64,000 nucleotides of DNA, from the NCBI GenBank assembly GCA_031547305.1, contig JAVBSC010000039.1, forward strand, positions 1-64,000, read 5' to 3'. Source of the stretch: JAVBSC01 sp031547305. Its GTDB lineage: Bacteria; Desulfobacterota; Desulfovibrionia; Desulfovibrionales; Desulfovibrionaceae. The notes below the pieces were generated by a model that was given only the letters and a program-made list of their open reading frames with translations, was not told where the DNA came from and did no database searches. Of this stretch, positions 49,761 through 58,734 are shown piece after piece. Position numbers and translations under genes: made by a program. Numbering within the stretch: position 1 is the first letter of the stretch; each line of letters begins with the position of its first letter.

Positions 49761-52049
49761 ATGCTACTAAAATATCACAAAATTTATCCATACGCCGTAC
49801 GGGCGCACCGGCACCGCGCGCCATGGTTTGCCGCTGCGGCTCTGTTCGCATTTCTTTGCTCAGGCGCGGATATGGGCTGGCCGGATAATCTGCCGCCGCA
49901 GGTACACGCAACAATAACAGGCCCCTTGGTGGACTGGATTTCACTGGATCTTCCAGACCGCCTCAAACAAAACCCGTTGGCAAGAAATGGTTTTTTGGAT
50001 GTCACACTACTGGGTGCGGACCCGACAGGCGGCAAAGACTCCACAAAGGCTATTCAATCGGCAATCAATACGGCAAGAAACCTGCAGCTTGTCTGCTTTT
50101 TCCCATCAGGAACATATATCGTCTCAGATACATTAAATTGTGAACAACAAAGATATAAGCGCTCCAGCGGAAAAATCAGCTCGGCGCCACAATTCCCTAA
50201 TGTGCTGCTGGGCTCCAGAACGGGACCCAGGCCAAAATTAATCTTAAAAAGAGCAAGTCCCGGCTTTGCGTCCAAAACAAGCCCCAAGCCGGTAGTTCAC
50301 TTTTGGGCGCAAAGCGTGGCAGCGCCAGAAAAGCCGCAACCGAACATATCGTTTTTACAAACTTTTACCAATATAGATATAGAAATAGAACCAGAAAACG
50401 ATGGCGCGGTGGCTCTGCGGCATCAGGCGGCGCAGGGTTCGGCGATAGAAGAATGCACTCTGGATGTGCGGAACGGCTTCAAGGGGCTTGAGGGCGGCAT
50501 TGGTTCCGGCGGGGCGATTACGGATTTAACTGTGCTCGGCGGGCAGGTCGGGCTTGATTTTTCCAGTTCACAGCCTGTTCCTACCATTATTGACGTGAAA
50601 CTTCTTGGGCAAACCCGGGCTGCCATTGTCTATACCGGAAGACAGTCGCTTGTTTGCGTGGGAGCACGGATTGAGTATTCCGGCAACGGAGCCGCTATTA
50701 GCGGTTTTCCGCTCCTGCGCTATCCATTTCTGGGACAGATCGCGCTGATAGACAGCAGCATCAAGCTTGCCTCAAAAAGCGCCATCCCTGTAGATACACA
50801 GTCAAGCCTATACATCAAAAATACCTATATCAAAAACAGCGGCCTTCGTGACATACTCATAAAAGGCCCCGAACCATCATCCACTACCACCGTTCAGTGG
50901 GCTCATATTGTTGAGTTGGTGCAAAAGCAGAGAGCGCTAGAATATCGCGGAAATATCTACACATCTCCTGTCTATGTAAACGGGGTGCAAAAAAAGTTCC
51001 CCCCCGTAATCGGCACTGTGCCAGACCTGCCGGCAGGCTTTCTCCAGCTGCATCACATGCCATCGCCCCGGCCTTCGTTTGAGGATAAAGGCGTAGCGGA
51101 TATAATGAAGGACTTCGGAGTAAAAGGAGACGGCCTTACTGATGACACAAAGGCCCTGCAGGCCGCGTTGAATAAAACAATAACCGTATTTTTGCCAAAG
51201 GGCGTATACAAAATATCCGCCCCGCTCGTTATTCCCAAAGGGGTGACGCTGTTCGGAACTGCAACGCATTTGGCCGTTATCACGCCGGATCCCAAGGGCT
51301 GGCGGACAAAAAAAGGCCAACCGCTTCTTATAACCGCAGCCGGGGAGGACGCCGCTGTAAAATTATTCTCCTTTTCCCTCCATACACCTGACAGCATTCC
51401 GCAGGCCTACGCACTTCGCTGGCAAAGCGGGGGAGAATCCATCCTGCATGGGGTTCTCCCAACGCCTATGCCGCCGTTGGGTGGATTTAAAGCCGGCGGC
51501 AAACCAACACGGACAGAGCCGCTGGTGCAAGCCACGGCCGGAAGCGGCGGCCGCTGGTACCGCCTGTGGATCACAGCCCCCAGCAGCGATGCCCCAGGCT
51601 ATGCGCACCTTTCTATGCTTGGAGCAAATAGGCTTACTTTATACCATTACAACACGGAGCGGGCCAGCTCGCCGCAGCAGTTGAAAATTGAAGACTGCCG
51701 GGAGGTAAATATTTTCGGCCTGAAAGCTGAGGGCGGGACAACGGTGGTTTCCATTAATAATTCAAATAATATAGGTATTTATGGACTCGGAGGTCTGGTA
51801 TCCGCCACTCGAAACTCATCTGTCATCACTATTAAAGAGTCAAAACAGATTCGCCTAATCAATTTAATGGAATCCCCAAGCCCAGACAAAAAAAATGCTC
51901 CGCTCAGCAGCGTCCCGGATTGGGAATATACAGCAAACCGCGGTGATTGGAGTTTTGTGCATGATACAGAAAAAAATGCAGATAATTCTGAACAAAGTGT
52001 GTTGACAAACAAATTTGAACGCCCTGCAATGTATTATCGTGTAGAATAA
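49761..52049 (+). CDS. Secreted double beta-helix protein, pectate-lyase-3-like
   Basis: 762 residues. A signal peptide or anchor is likely (APWFAAAALFAFLCSGADMG, about residues 20-39). Two tandem pectate_lyase_3-type domains are visible: the first opens with LLGADPTGGKDSTKAIQSAI (about residue 75) and the second with DFGVKGDGLTDDTKALQAAL (about residue 455). Parallel beta-helices of this group act as polysaccharide lyases, hydrolases or epimerases. In a Wzx/Wzy locus such a protein commonly trims or modifies the nascent polymer. The C-terminal tail shows no sorting signal. No catalytic residues can be named with confidence. Confidence 0.78.
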   Translation: MLLKYHKIYPYAVRAHRHRAPWFAAAALFAFLCSGADMGWPDNLPPQVHATITGPLVDWISLDLPDRLKQNPLARNGFLDVTLLGADPTGGKDSTKAIQSAINTARNLQLVCFFPSGTYIVSDTLNCEQQRYKRSSGKISSAPQFPNVLLGSRTGPRPKLILKRASPGFASKTSPKPVVHFWAQSVAAPEKPQPNISFLQTFTNIDIEIEPENDGAVALRHQAAQGSAIEECTLDVRNGFKGLEGGIGSGGAITDLTVLGGQVGLDFSSSQPVPTIIDVKLLGQTRAAIVYTGRQSLVCVGARIEYSGNGAAISGFPLLRYPFLGQIALIDSSIKLASKSAIPVDTQSSLYIKNTYIKNSGLRDILIKGPEPSSTTTVQWAHIVELVQKQRALEYRGNIYTSPVYVNGVQKKFPPVIGTVPDLPAGFLQLHHMPSPRPSFEDKGVADIMKDFGVKGDGLTDDTKALQAALNKTITVFLPKGVYKISAPLVIPKGVTLFGTATHLAVITPDPKGWRTKKGQPLLITAAGEDAAVKLFSFSLHTPDSIPQAYALRWQSGGESILHGVLPTPMPPLGGFKAGGKPTRTEPLVQATAGSGGRWYRLWITAPSSDAPGYAHLSMLGANRLTLYHYNTERASSPQQLKIEDCREVNIFGLKAEGGTTVVSINNSNNIGIYGLGGLVSATRNSSVITIKESKQIRLINLMESPSPDKKNAPLSSVPDWEYTANRGDWSFVHDTEKNADNSEQSVLTNKFERPAMYYRVE

Positions 52050-52059
52050 ATTATGCACT

Positions 52060-53529
52060 ATGGCTACTTCAAATAATCTTACAAAAAATACCAGCCAAAT
52101 TCTCCTAGGCAGTATTGGAGCACAAGCAATCAATCTTGCGCTTTATCCAATATTAACAAGAATATATTCTCCTGAAGCCTTTGGCATATTTTCAATATTA
52201 TTGACAATAATAGTCATCATTGGTCCAGCCTCAACTCTACGTTATGATGCTGCATTGCTACTCCCAAAGCAGGATAATGAAGCTTTTGCTTTATATTTTA
52301 TGAGCCTTGGTGGGGCTATAATATTTGCCGTGCTCATTTCAATAGCAATATTTGTTTTGCAACTGTCCAAAGGCTATCCTTTTATCGATGAATTGAAGGG
52401 ACATGAATCCATAATATGGCTCATCCCATGTGGTATTATAAGCCTGGGCATGTTCCAAAGCGCCTCTTTTCTTTCGACAAGAACAAAACAATTTATACCT
52501 TTATCAAAAGCCAGAATCATGCAAGCACTTTTGGAAAAGGCCATCTCCATAGCCATCGGCTTGGGCTCAGCAACAGCCGTCGGACTTCTGGCCGGCAGAT
52601 GGTTGAGCCCGCTTGTGGCCTCTCTCTATCTTGGGTGTAAAGCTTGGCGCTTTAACACGCCAAAGCTGCCCCTGGCAGCATACGCGGCGCTAGCGAACCG
52701 CTATAAAAGATTTCCCCTTATAGGAGTTTGGGGCGTATTTTTAGATACAGCGGCCCGCGAGCTTCCAACTATTCTTTTAGGTATTTTGTTTTCACCAATA
52801 ACAGCGGGACAATACGCCCTAGCAACACGCATTATTGGAGTCCCGCTCAGCACCATAGGGGAAGCCGCGCAACGGGCATACCTGCATCAATCCGCGCTCA
52901 TTAGACACGATATCGACGCTGTACGACAGGCCACCGTTGAGTGCCTTGTCATGTTGATTATTTTCGCCATGCCGACATTACTGCCATTCATATTCCTAGG
53001 AAAAGATATTTTCGGATTCTTTTTTGGCTCTCAATGGGCATTGGCTGGTGTTTACACGCAGTATCTCGGCCTGAGTTTTATGACCAAACTTATTATGCGC
53101 CCTATATGTTCAATTTTTGTTATTCTTGAAAAACAATTAATAATGGTAGCATTAAATACATTATTATTGATATTTAACATAATGCCAATATTTGCATGCT
53201 ATATCTATAACTATAATGATATCATACTAATAATATCATTAGCAATATCATCATTCACAATATCATTATTCATAATAATATTTACGTTAATATACATATC
53301 ATCAACAGTGCATAATTTTCTATCTATACTAAAGAGTATATTAATATCAATTTTACCATCCATCTTTATTTATACATATGCATATAAATATATACAAATG
53401 TTATACATAAAAATTCTTATTGTTATAGTAGGTGTTCTTCTACAATATGCAATATTAATATTAATGAATAATAAGTACAGGACTAGGATTATAGCAATAT
53501 TTGTCAGTTACTCAAAAAACAAACGATAA
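52060..53529 (+). CDS. Wzx-like oligosaccharide flippase
   Basis: 489 residues with about 12-14 membrane segments of the MATE/Wzx type, opening with TSQILLGSIGAQAINLALYPIL and RIYSPEAFGIFSILLT. It moves the lipid-linked repeat unit across the inner membrane. The last third is extremely AT-rich (runs of ATA/TTA codons), the strongest composition shift in the window. It lies 10 nt after the beta-helix gene and 4 nt before the second sulfotransferase. Confidence 0.88.
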   Translation: MATSNNLTKNTSQILLGSIGAQAINLALYPILTRIYSPEAFGIFSILLTIIVIIGPASTLRYDAALLLPKQDNEAFALYFMSLGGAIIFAVLISIAIFVLQLSKGYPFIDELKGHESIIWLIPCGIISLGMFQSASFLSTRTKQFIPLSKARIMQALLEKAISIAIGLGSATAVGLLAGRWLSPLVASLYLGCKAWRFNTPKLPLAAYAALANRYKRFPLIGVWGVFLDTAARELPTILLGILFSPITAGQYALATRIIGVPLSTIGEAAQRAYLHQSALIRHDIDAVRQATVECLVMLIIFAMPTLLPFIFLGKDIFGFFFGSQWALAGVYTQYLGLSFMTKLIMRPICSIFVILEKQLIMVALNTLLLIFNIMPIFACYIYNYNDIILIISLAISSFTISLFIIIFTLIYISSTVHNFLSILKSILISILPSIFIYTYAYKYIQMLYIKILIVIVGVLLQYAILILMNNKYRTRIIAIFVSYSKNKR

Positions 53530-53533
53530 CGCC

Positions 53534-54523
53534 ATGAAGCCTCCATTTTTTATCCTTGGCAGCCAACGCTCCGGCACAACGTTGCTCCGTCTTATTTTCA
53601 ACGCCCATCCAGAGCTGGCCGTGCCTGAAGAGGGAACCTTTTTATTCCCGTGCTTGCGCAGAGAAAAAAAGTCCGCGGGAATTGAATACGCGGGCGGGGA
53701 ACTGACCGCGCTGCTGCAATATTTTCAAAAAAACACCCAATTCCAGCAATGGAACCTGAATCAGGAATATTTTGAGCAGGCTCTTAGCGGCAAAGCCGCC
53801 TTTAACTGCCGGGAAATTTTTGAAGCCTTATACGGCGCTTTTGCAAGACAGCATAATAAGACACGCTGGGCGGACAAAACGCCAAGCTTTTTCCGCATGG
53901 TCCCCACTCTGGCGTTCATATTTCCGGAAGCTAAATTCATCCACCTTATCCGCGACGGACGCGATGTCTACCTGAGTCAAAAAAAAATGGGCACGCATGC
54001 CTATACAGTCGGAAGCGCGGCTCTGGAATGGAAAGTGAAAGTGCGGATAGCGCAGCGGGATTTGAGGGTATATGCGCCTGGCCGGTGGATAGAGATCCGC
54101 TACGAAGATCTGCTGACGGCGCCGGAAACAGTAATGCCGAAGCTTTGCCAGTTTGTGGAGCTATCGTGGCTTCCGGAAATGCTGAATTTCTGGCGGACAA
54201 GCGAACAGTTTATCGGCAAACATCACTCCAAATCCATCTTTAAATCGCTGGACCCTTCGCGGGCTAACCGCTGGAAGGAAAAACTGCTCCCAGCCGAAAT
54301 ACGCAAATTTGAAAAAGTGGCCGGCGATCTGCTGGCCTCATTGGGATATGAAACAAATACACACGGCCCTATCAGTACAAAGGAATACGCGATGTTGGCT
54401 CTTGAGCTGCTCACCCACATACCGATGCGGGCTTTTTCCATAGCCTTCACCAGGATGAACCTGGGAATAAGCGCCCGTTTCGGACTAAAGACCGAAGCAT
54501 CCGGCAAAGGGGAAGAAAAGTGA
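53534..54523 (+). CDS. Sulfotransferase (second of two)
   Basis: 329 residues from the ATG at 53534; a frame opening at 53501 lies inside the flippase. PFFILGSQRSGTTLLRLIF (residues about 4-22) is the PAPS-binding loop and KFIHLIRDGRDVYLSQKK the 3'-phosphate site. The remainder, including SRANRWKEKLLPAEIRKFEK, matches the sulfotransferase_3 group. It is clearly different from the first sulfotransferase, so the polymer probably carries sulfate at two positions. GC content returns to the local average here. Confidence 0.9.
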   Translation: MKPPFFILGSQRSGTTLLRLIFNAHPELAVPEEGTFLFPCLRREKKSAGIEYAGGELTALLQYFQKNTQFQQWNLNQEYFEQALSGKAAFNCREIFEALYGAFARQHNKTRWADKTPSFFRMVPTLAFIFPEAKFIHLIRDGRDVYLSQKKMGTHAYTVGSAALEWKVKVRIAQRDLRVYAPGRWIEIRYEDLLTAPETVMPKLCQFVELSWLPEMLNFWRTSEQFIGKHHSKSIFKSLDPSRANRWKEKLLPAEIRKFEKVAGDLLASLGYETNTHGPISTKEYAMLALELLTHIPMRAFSIAFTRMNLGISARFGLKTEASGKGEEK

Positions 54524-54548
54524 CCGCGCAAAGCAAAGGCCATGCATC

Positions 54549-55745
54549 ATGAAACTCCTCTTTGCCAACAAATTCTTCTTCCTGAACGGCGGCTCGGAAA
54601 CAGTCATGTTTCAGGAGCGCGCCTTCATGCTGTCCCAGGGCGCGAAAATTATCGACTTTTCCATGCAAGACGAGCGCAACTTGCCCTCGCCTTATGCGGA
54701 GTACTTCATTCCGCCGGTCTCCTACCGCAAGGGGCCGCTGCTCAGCCGCCTCAAAGCCGCCGCCTCCTTCGTGCATTCCGGCGAGGCCGTTCGGCGGTTG
54801 AAGCGGTTGCTGGCCGGGGTCAAGCCGGATATCGCGCATCTGCACAACATTTACCACCAGCTTACGCCGTCCATCATTCCCGTGCTCAAAGACGCCGGCG
54901 CAAAAGTGGTTATGACCCTGCACGACGGCAAGCTGGTCTGCCCCAGCTACCTGATGCTGAACCGTGGCAAGCCCTGCACCGCCTGCGCCGGTCGCAAATT
55001 CCACCTGCCCATAAGCACCCATTGCCAGGGCTCCAGGTTGCAGGAAGCCCTGTTCTGCGCGGAGGCCTATTTCCATAAGTGGAAAGGCAGCTATGACGGC
55101 GTGGACCGCTTCATCGCCCCCAGCCGCTTTCTGGCGGATCTTGTGGCCCAGCGCGTGGGCCGGGAACGCGTGGTTGTCATCCCCAACGGCATTGACCCGG
55201 ACGTCCATCTACCCACCTGGGAAGACGAGGGCTACATTCTTTATTACGGCCGTCTGTCGGAAGAAAAAGGCGTGGCAACTCTGCTGGCGGCGCACGCGGC
55301 CATGAAAAACCAGGTCCCGCTGGTCATCGTGGGAACCGGGCCGCTGGAAGCGGAATTGAAAGCCCAAAATCCGGCCAACGTCACTTTCGCCGGCTACCGC
55401 TCCGGGGAAGAATTGTGGAATTACGTGCGCCGGGCCTCCTGCCTGGTCACGCCTTCCGAATGGTACGAGAACGCGCCAATGACCGTGCTTGAAGGCATGT
55501 CCTTCGGCAAGCCGGTTATCGGATCGCGCATCGGCGGCATTCCGGAGCAGATCCAGGATGGCGAAACCGGCCTGCTCCGCGCCCCCGGCAAGGCTGAAGA
55601 ATTCGCTTGCGCGCTTGATAAGCTCATGGCAGACAAAGAATTGCGCGCCAGGATGGGGAAAGCCGGCCGCGGCAGGCTGGAGGGCCAATTCAGCCTGGCG
55701 ATGCATAACGACCGGCTTCTGGCCTTGTATAAGGCGATTCTGTAA
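54549..55745 (+). CDS. GT4-family glycosyltransferase
   Basis: 398 residues, GC-rich. The N-terminus KLLFANKFFFLNGGSETVMFQ is the acceptor-binding glycine loop. IAPSRFLADLVAQR, YYGRLSEEKGVATLLAA, VGTGPLEAELK and SEWYENAPMTVLEGMSFGKP (the E-x7-E motif) complete a GT-B enzyme. It belongs to the GT4 group that often uses GDP- or UDP-sugars. It lies 25 nt after the second sulfotransferase and is followed by a possible terminator and a new promoter. Confidence 0.91.
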   Translation: MKLLFANKFFFLNGGSETVMFQERAFMLSQGAKIIDFSMQDERNLPSPYAEYFIPPVSYRKGPLLSRLKAAASFVHSGEAVRRLKRLLAGVKPDIAHLHNIYHQLTPSIIPVLKDAGAKVVMTLHDGKLVCPSYLMLNRGKPCTACAGRKFHLPISTHCQGSRLQEALFCAEAYFHKWKGSYDGVDRFIAPSRFLADLVAQRVGRERVVVIPNGIDPDVHLPTWEDEGYILYYGRLSEEKGVATLLAAHAAMKNQVPLVIVGTGPLEAELKAQNPANVTFAGYRSGEELWNYVRRASCLVTPSEWYENAPMTVLEGMSFGKPVIGSRIGGIPEQIQDGETGLLRAPGKAEEFACALDKLMADKELRARMGKAGRGRLEGQFSLAMHNDRLLALYKAIL

Positions 55746-55775
55746 TCGCAACCGCTTAAACTATCGCGTCGTCCG

Positions 55776-55805
55776 GAATCAGGATTGCATCCTGGCGGTT
55801 TTTCT
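55776..55805 (+). terminator. Possible short terminator after the GT4 gene
   Basis: CAGGAT-TGC-ATCCTG, extendable by CCG/CGG pairs, is followed by GGTTTTTCTC. Its position right before the promoter at 55785-55812 (they overlap) makes it a plausible boundary, but the stem is short. Confidence 0.4.
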
Positions 55806-55812
55806 CTATAAT
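55785..55812 (+). promoter_or_regulatory. Internal promoter before the radical SAM gene
   Basis: TTGCAT (55785-55790), 16 nt, consensus TATAAT (55807-55812). Transcription would start about 25 nt before the radical SAM start codon, giving the last third of the locus its own control. Confidence 0.6.
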
Positions 55813-55842
55813 CCACGCACAAGACTTTAAACAGGTGTTTTT

Positions 55843-56865
55843 ATGAGCCAGGACAAATCCGCTCTTCTGCCCAATCCGCCCGAGGCCCTGCTGGCCGTCA
55901 CTTACCGCTGCAACGCCAAGTGCCATATGTGCAACACCTGGCAGTTTCCCACGAAAAAGAGCGAGGAAGTGAGCGCCAGGGATCTGGAAAAACTGCCGGG
56001 CGGCTACCGCTTTGCCAACGTTACCGGCGGCGAGCCTTTTTTGCGCGAGGACTTGCAGGACATCGTGGAAGTCGTGCTGCAAAAGACCCAACGCCTGGTC
56101 ATCAGCAGCAACGGCTATTATACGGACAAAGTCCTGGCCCTGGCGGAAAAATTCTTCCCCAGGGTGGGGGTGCGCATCAGCATAGAAGGCCTGCCGGCGG
56201 CCAACGACGAGCTGCGCGGCCTGAAAGACGGCTTCGACCACGGCCTGCGCACTCTGCTGGGCCTGCGCCACCTGGGGCTTAAGGACATCGGCTTCGGCAT
56301 CACCGTATCCGACCGCAACGCCAGGGACATGATCGAGCTTTACGAACTGGCGGACGCCATGGGCCTGGAATTCGCCACGGCCGCCATGCACAACACCTAT
56401 TATTTCCACAAGTTCGACAACAGCTTCAGCGACAAGGAGATGATCTCCGAGCAGTTCCGCGAACTGGCCCGCCGCCTTCTGAAAAGCCGCAGCCCGAAAA
56501 AATGGTTCCGAGCCTGGTTCAACTACGGCTTAGCCAACTATGTTTACGGCAATCCACGCTTTCTGCCCTGTGAAGTGGCCAACGACGTGTTCTTTATGGA
56601 CCCGTTCGGGGAAATCCGGCCCTGCAACGGCATGGAAGAAAGCATGGGCAACATCAGGGAAAAAAGCTTTGAGGAAATCTGGAACAGCCCGCAGGCGCGG
56701 GAAGTGCGGCGCAAGGTTTCCTGCTGCGACAAACACTGCTGGATGGTGGGCAGCGCGGCTCCGGCCATGAAAAAAGCCATTAAGGTGCCGCTGAAGTGGA
56801 TCATCAAAAACAAGCTGCGTCTGCTCAAGGGTGAGGATATCGACTGGTGCCTGGAAAAAGGTTGA
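55843..56865 (+). CDS. Radical SAM/SPASM-like protein of the polysaccharide locus
   Basis: 340 residues. The 4Fe-4S motif CNAKCHMC starts at Cys23. VTGGEPFLREDL, ISSNGYY and VRISIEG are the SAM-binding and barrel motifs. A C-terminal cluster, LPCEVANDVFF, IRPCNGMEE and CCDKHCWMV, resembles a SPASM domain for a second cluster. The closest relatives I recall are uncharacterised radical SAM proteins in polysaccharide or peptide-modification loci. It could change a sugar (dehydration, epimerisation, methylthiolation) or a peptide partner; neither can be proved here. Oxygen-sensitive chemistry fits an anaerobe. Confidence 0.78.
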   Translation: MSQDKSALLPNPPEALLAVTYRCNAKCHMCNTWQFPTKKSEEVSARDLEKLPGGYRFANVTGGEPFLREDLQDIVEVVLQKTQRLVISSNGYYTDKVLALAEKFFPRVGVRISIEGLPAANDELRGLKDGFDHGLRTLLGLRHLGLKDIGFGITVSDRNARDMIELYELADAMGLEFATAAMHNTYYFHKFDNSFSDKEMISEQFRELARRLLKSRSPKKWFRAWFNYGLANYVYGNPRFLPCEVANDVFFMDPFGEIRPCNGMEESMGNIREKSFEEIWNSPQAREVRRKVSCCDKHCWMVGSAAPAMKKAIKVPLKWIIKNKLRLLKGEDIDWCLEKG

Positions 56866-56949
56866 TAATCAGATGTTCAGGAAAATTGCTTCAAAAGAAC
56901 GCTGTTTTCATATTTATGATAATTCCTTGTTTTTTGTAAGGCGTCCTGT

Positions 56950-58716
56950 ATGAAATTTATTCTTTCCTGGATAAATCAATTGGTGAAAGAGCAAAAAAAT
57001 GCCTGGGCTTTGCTACCTCTAATCATTGCGTATGTACTCCTGGCCTCTCCCTTGCCGTACATTAATGAAGTTATCAGGCTGGCGTCCATGCAGACGGATC
57101 TGAGCAAGCGCGTTGTAGGGGTAAGCTCTTTTATAGTTATATCAATGCTTTGTTCCTTTTCAGTATTAATATTCGCCTTCTCCCGAAAAATTAAAAATTA
57201 TGTTATATTTTTTATTTTATTATCGCTAGTAATCGTTGACCTGAGTTATACAGATATTGTCGGGCATTATTTTACAATTTCCGACTTAATTTTTTCATAT
57301 AATGAGAGCGGGCAGAGCATCAATGCCTTAATTGAATTTTTCCCCACCTGGTCTGTGGCAGCTCTAAAGGTGCTGCCTTTTGCCATAGCTTTGTTTATTT
57401 TGCGCAGATGGGTAACCATTGAGTTTTCTTGCGGCATTACAAAATACATTATTCTTCTTGTTGCCGCAGCTGCTGTATGGTCCTCAATGGTGTTCTCAAA
57501 CGGCAAACGCGACAACTACGTTACAGCGCCAAGACTACTTGGAGTGGCGGCCTACGCCGTGCACTACAGCGATTACCTGGGAGCCAGCCTGCCTTACGCC
57601 CAACGCACACTGGATCAATCCATCCGGCCGACCGGCGAAAAGATGGCCAAAAATATCGTGTTGATCATAGACGAAAGCATCTGCAGCAAGTACCTTTCAA
57701 TTAACGGCTACCGCGCGGAAACGACTCCATTTCTGGACTCCATCAAAGATACTTACATCAATCTGGGTGACGTGGCATCCGCAGCAAACGCCTCCAATAC
57801 TTCAAATTATATTCTACGTAACGGCCTGACTCCGCAAAACATCCCTGACGACCGCCGCGCAACTCTTAACTGGCCGTCTTTGCTCACTTATGCAAAACAG
57901 GCAGGCATGCATACTATCTATATCGATTCGCAGCATAACAGTGACAGCCTCCAAAACTATATGTCAAATTTTGACCTGCGTGATATAGACTACTACGAAA
58001 ATATTATCACTGATGATGGAAATATTGCGGAAGCCGACTTCAAAGCCATGAGGCAAACGGCTTCAATACTAAATAAATCCAAAGGCAACTTCATAATTCT
58101 ATTGAAGATGGGTATGCATTTCCCATATTATCTGCGATATAGTGAAAGTGAAAAAATCTTCACTCCTGATTACGATAAAAGTAACGCCATGTTATATAGG
58201 GCAAAAATTAAAAATACTCAGGAAGACAGAGAACGACATCTTAACAGCTACCTGAATGGAATTTCAAAAGTAACAGATTCATATCTAAAACACATGCTTT
58301 CGACATTCGACATGTCAGACACGCTGATAATATATACTGCGGATCATGGACAAAGTATCAACGTGGAAAACCAGAAAAATACTCACAATACATGGCCACA
58401 CCCATCAGCGGAACAAAACCTTGTCCCTGTCCTGATATTTGGAGCAGCCGCGCAACAAATCGCTCCTGGCCAAATAAGTAAAAACAAGTACTCCCAACTT
58501 CAAATTTTTCCGACTTTATTGAGCGTCATGGGGTATCCGGCTGAAGTATTTTCAAAATACGGCCAACCTCTGGCAAGCGGACCAACTGAGCAAGCCAGCT
58601 TTGCTGGACCGTTGTTTTCCAAAGAAGGAAAATTTGAGCCTGTGCGCCCTGATGAAGCATATGTCGCTGAACCTGATGGAAAATTCGCCAGCAGTCACAC
58701 AAAAACCCAACATTAA
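56950..58716 (+). CDS. EptA-like phosphoethanolamine transferase (alkaline-phosphatase fold)
   Basis: 588 residues. About five membrane segments precede a periplasmic hydrolase domain starting near residue 235 with KNIVLIIDESICSKYLSING, where the Glu is a metal ligand. The nucleophile is probably the Thr of ANASNTSNY. IYTADHGQSINVE and the following THNTWPH and NLVPVLIFG fit the EptA/OpgE family. These enzymes move phosphoethanolamine (or a similar phosphoryl group) from a membrane lipid onto a glycan or lipid A. In this locus the likely acceptor is the exopolysaccharide or its lipid-linked unit. AT-rich like its downstream neighbour. Confidence 0.83.
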   Translation: MKFILSWINQLVKEQKNAWALLPLIIAYVLLASPLPYINEVIRLASMQTDLSKRVVGVSSFIVISMLCSFSVLIFAFSRKIKNYVIFFILLSLVIVDLSYTDIVGHYFTISDLIFSYNESGQSINALIEFFPTWSVAALKVLPFAIALFILRRWVTIEFSCGITKYIILLVAAAAVWSSMVFSNGKRDNYVTAPRLLGVAAYAVHYSDYLGASLPYAQRTLDQSIRPTGEKMAKNIVLIIDESICSKYLSINGYRAETTPFLDSIKDTYINLGDVASAANASNTSNYILRNGLTPQNIPDDRRATLNWPSLLTYAKQAGMHTIYIDSQHNSDSLQNYMSNFDLRDIDYYENIITDDGNIAEADFKAMRQTASILNKSKGNFIILLKMGMHFPYYLRYSESEKIFTPDYDKSNAMLYRAKIKNTQEDRERHLNSYLNGISKVTDSYLKHMLSTFDMSDTLIIYTADHGQSINVENQKNTHNTWPHPSAEQNLVPVLIFGAAAQQIAPGQISKNKYSQLQIFPTLLSVMGYPAEVFSKYGQPLASGPTEQASFAGPLFSKEGKFEPVRPDEAYVAEPDGKFASSHTKTQH

Positions 58717-58734
58717 TTAAATAAGTAAAAACAA

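Noticed and set aside
49761..52049. The beta-helix protein as the exosortase substrate
   Set aside because: The C-terminus lacks a PEP/VPLPA-type motif, membrane helix and basic tail.
56950..58716. The EptA-like protein as a third sulfatase
   Set aside because: It has no CxPxR signature; instead it has an ASNT nucleophile region and N-terminal membrane helices as in phosphoethanolamine transferases.
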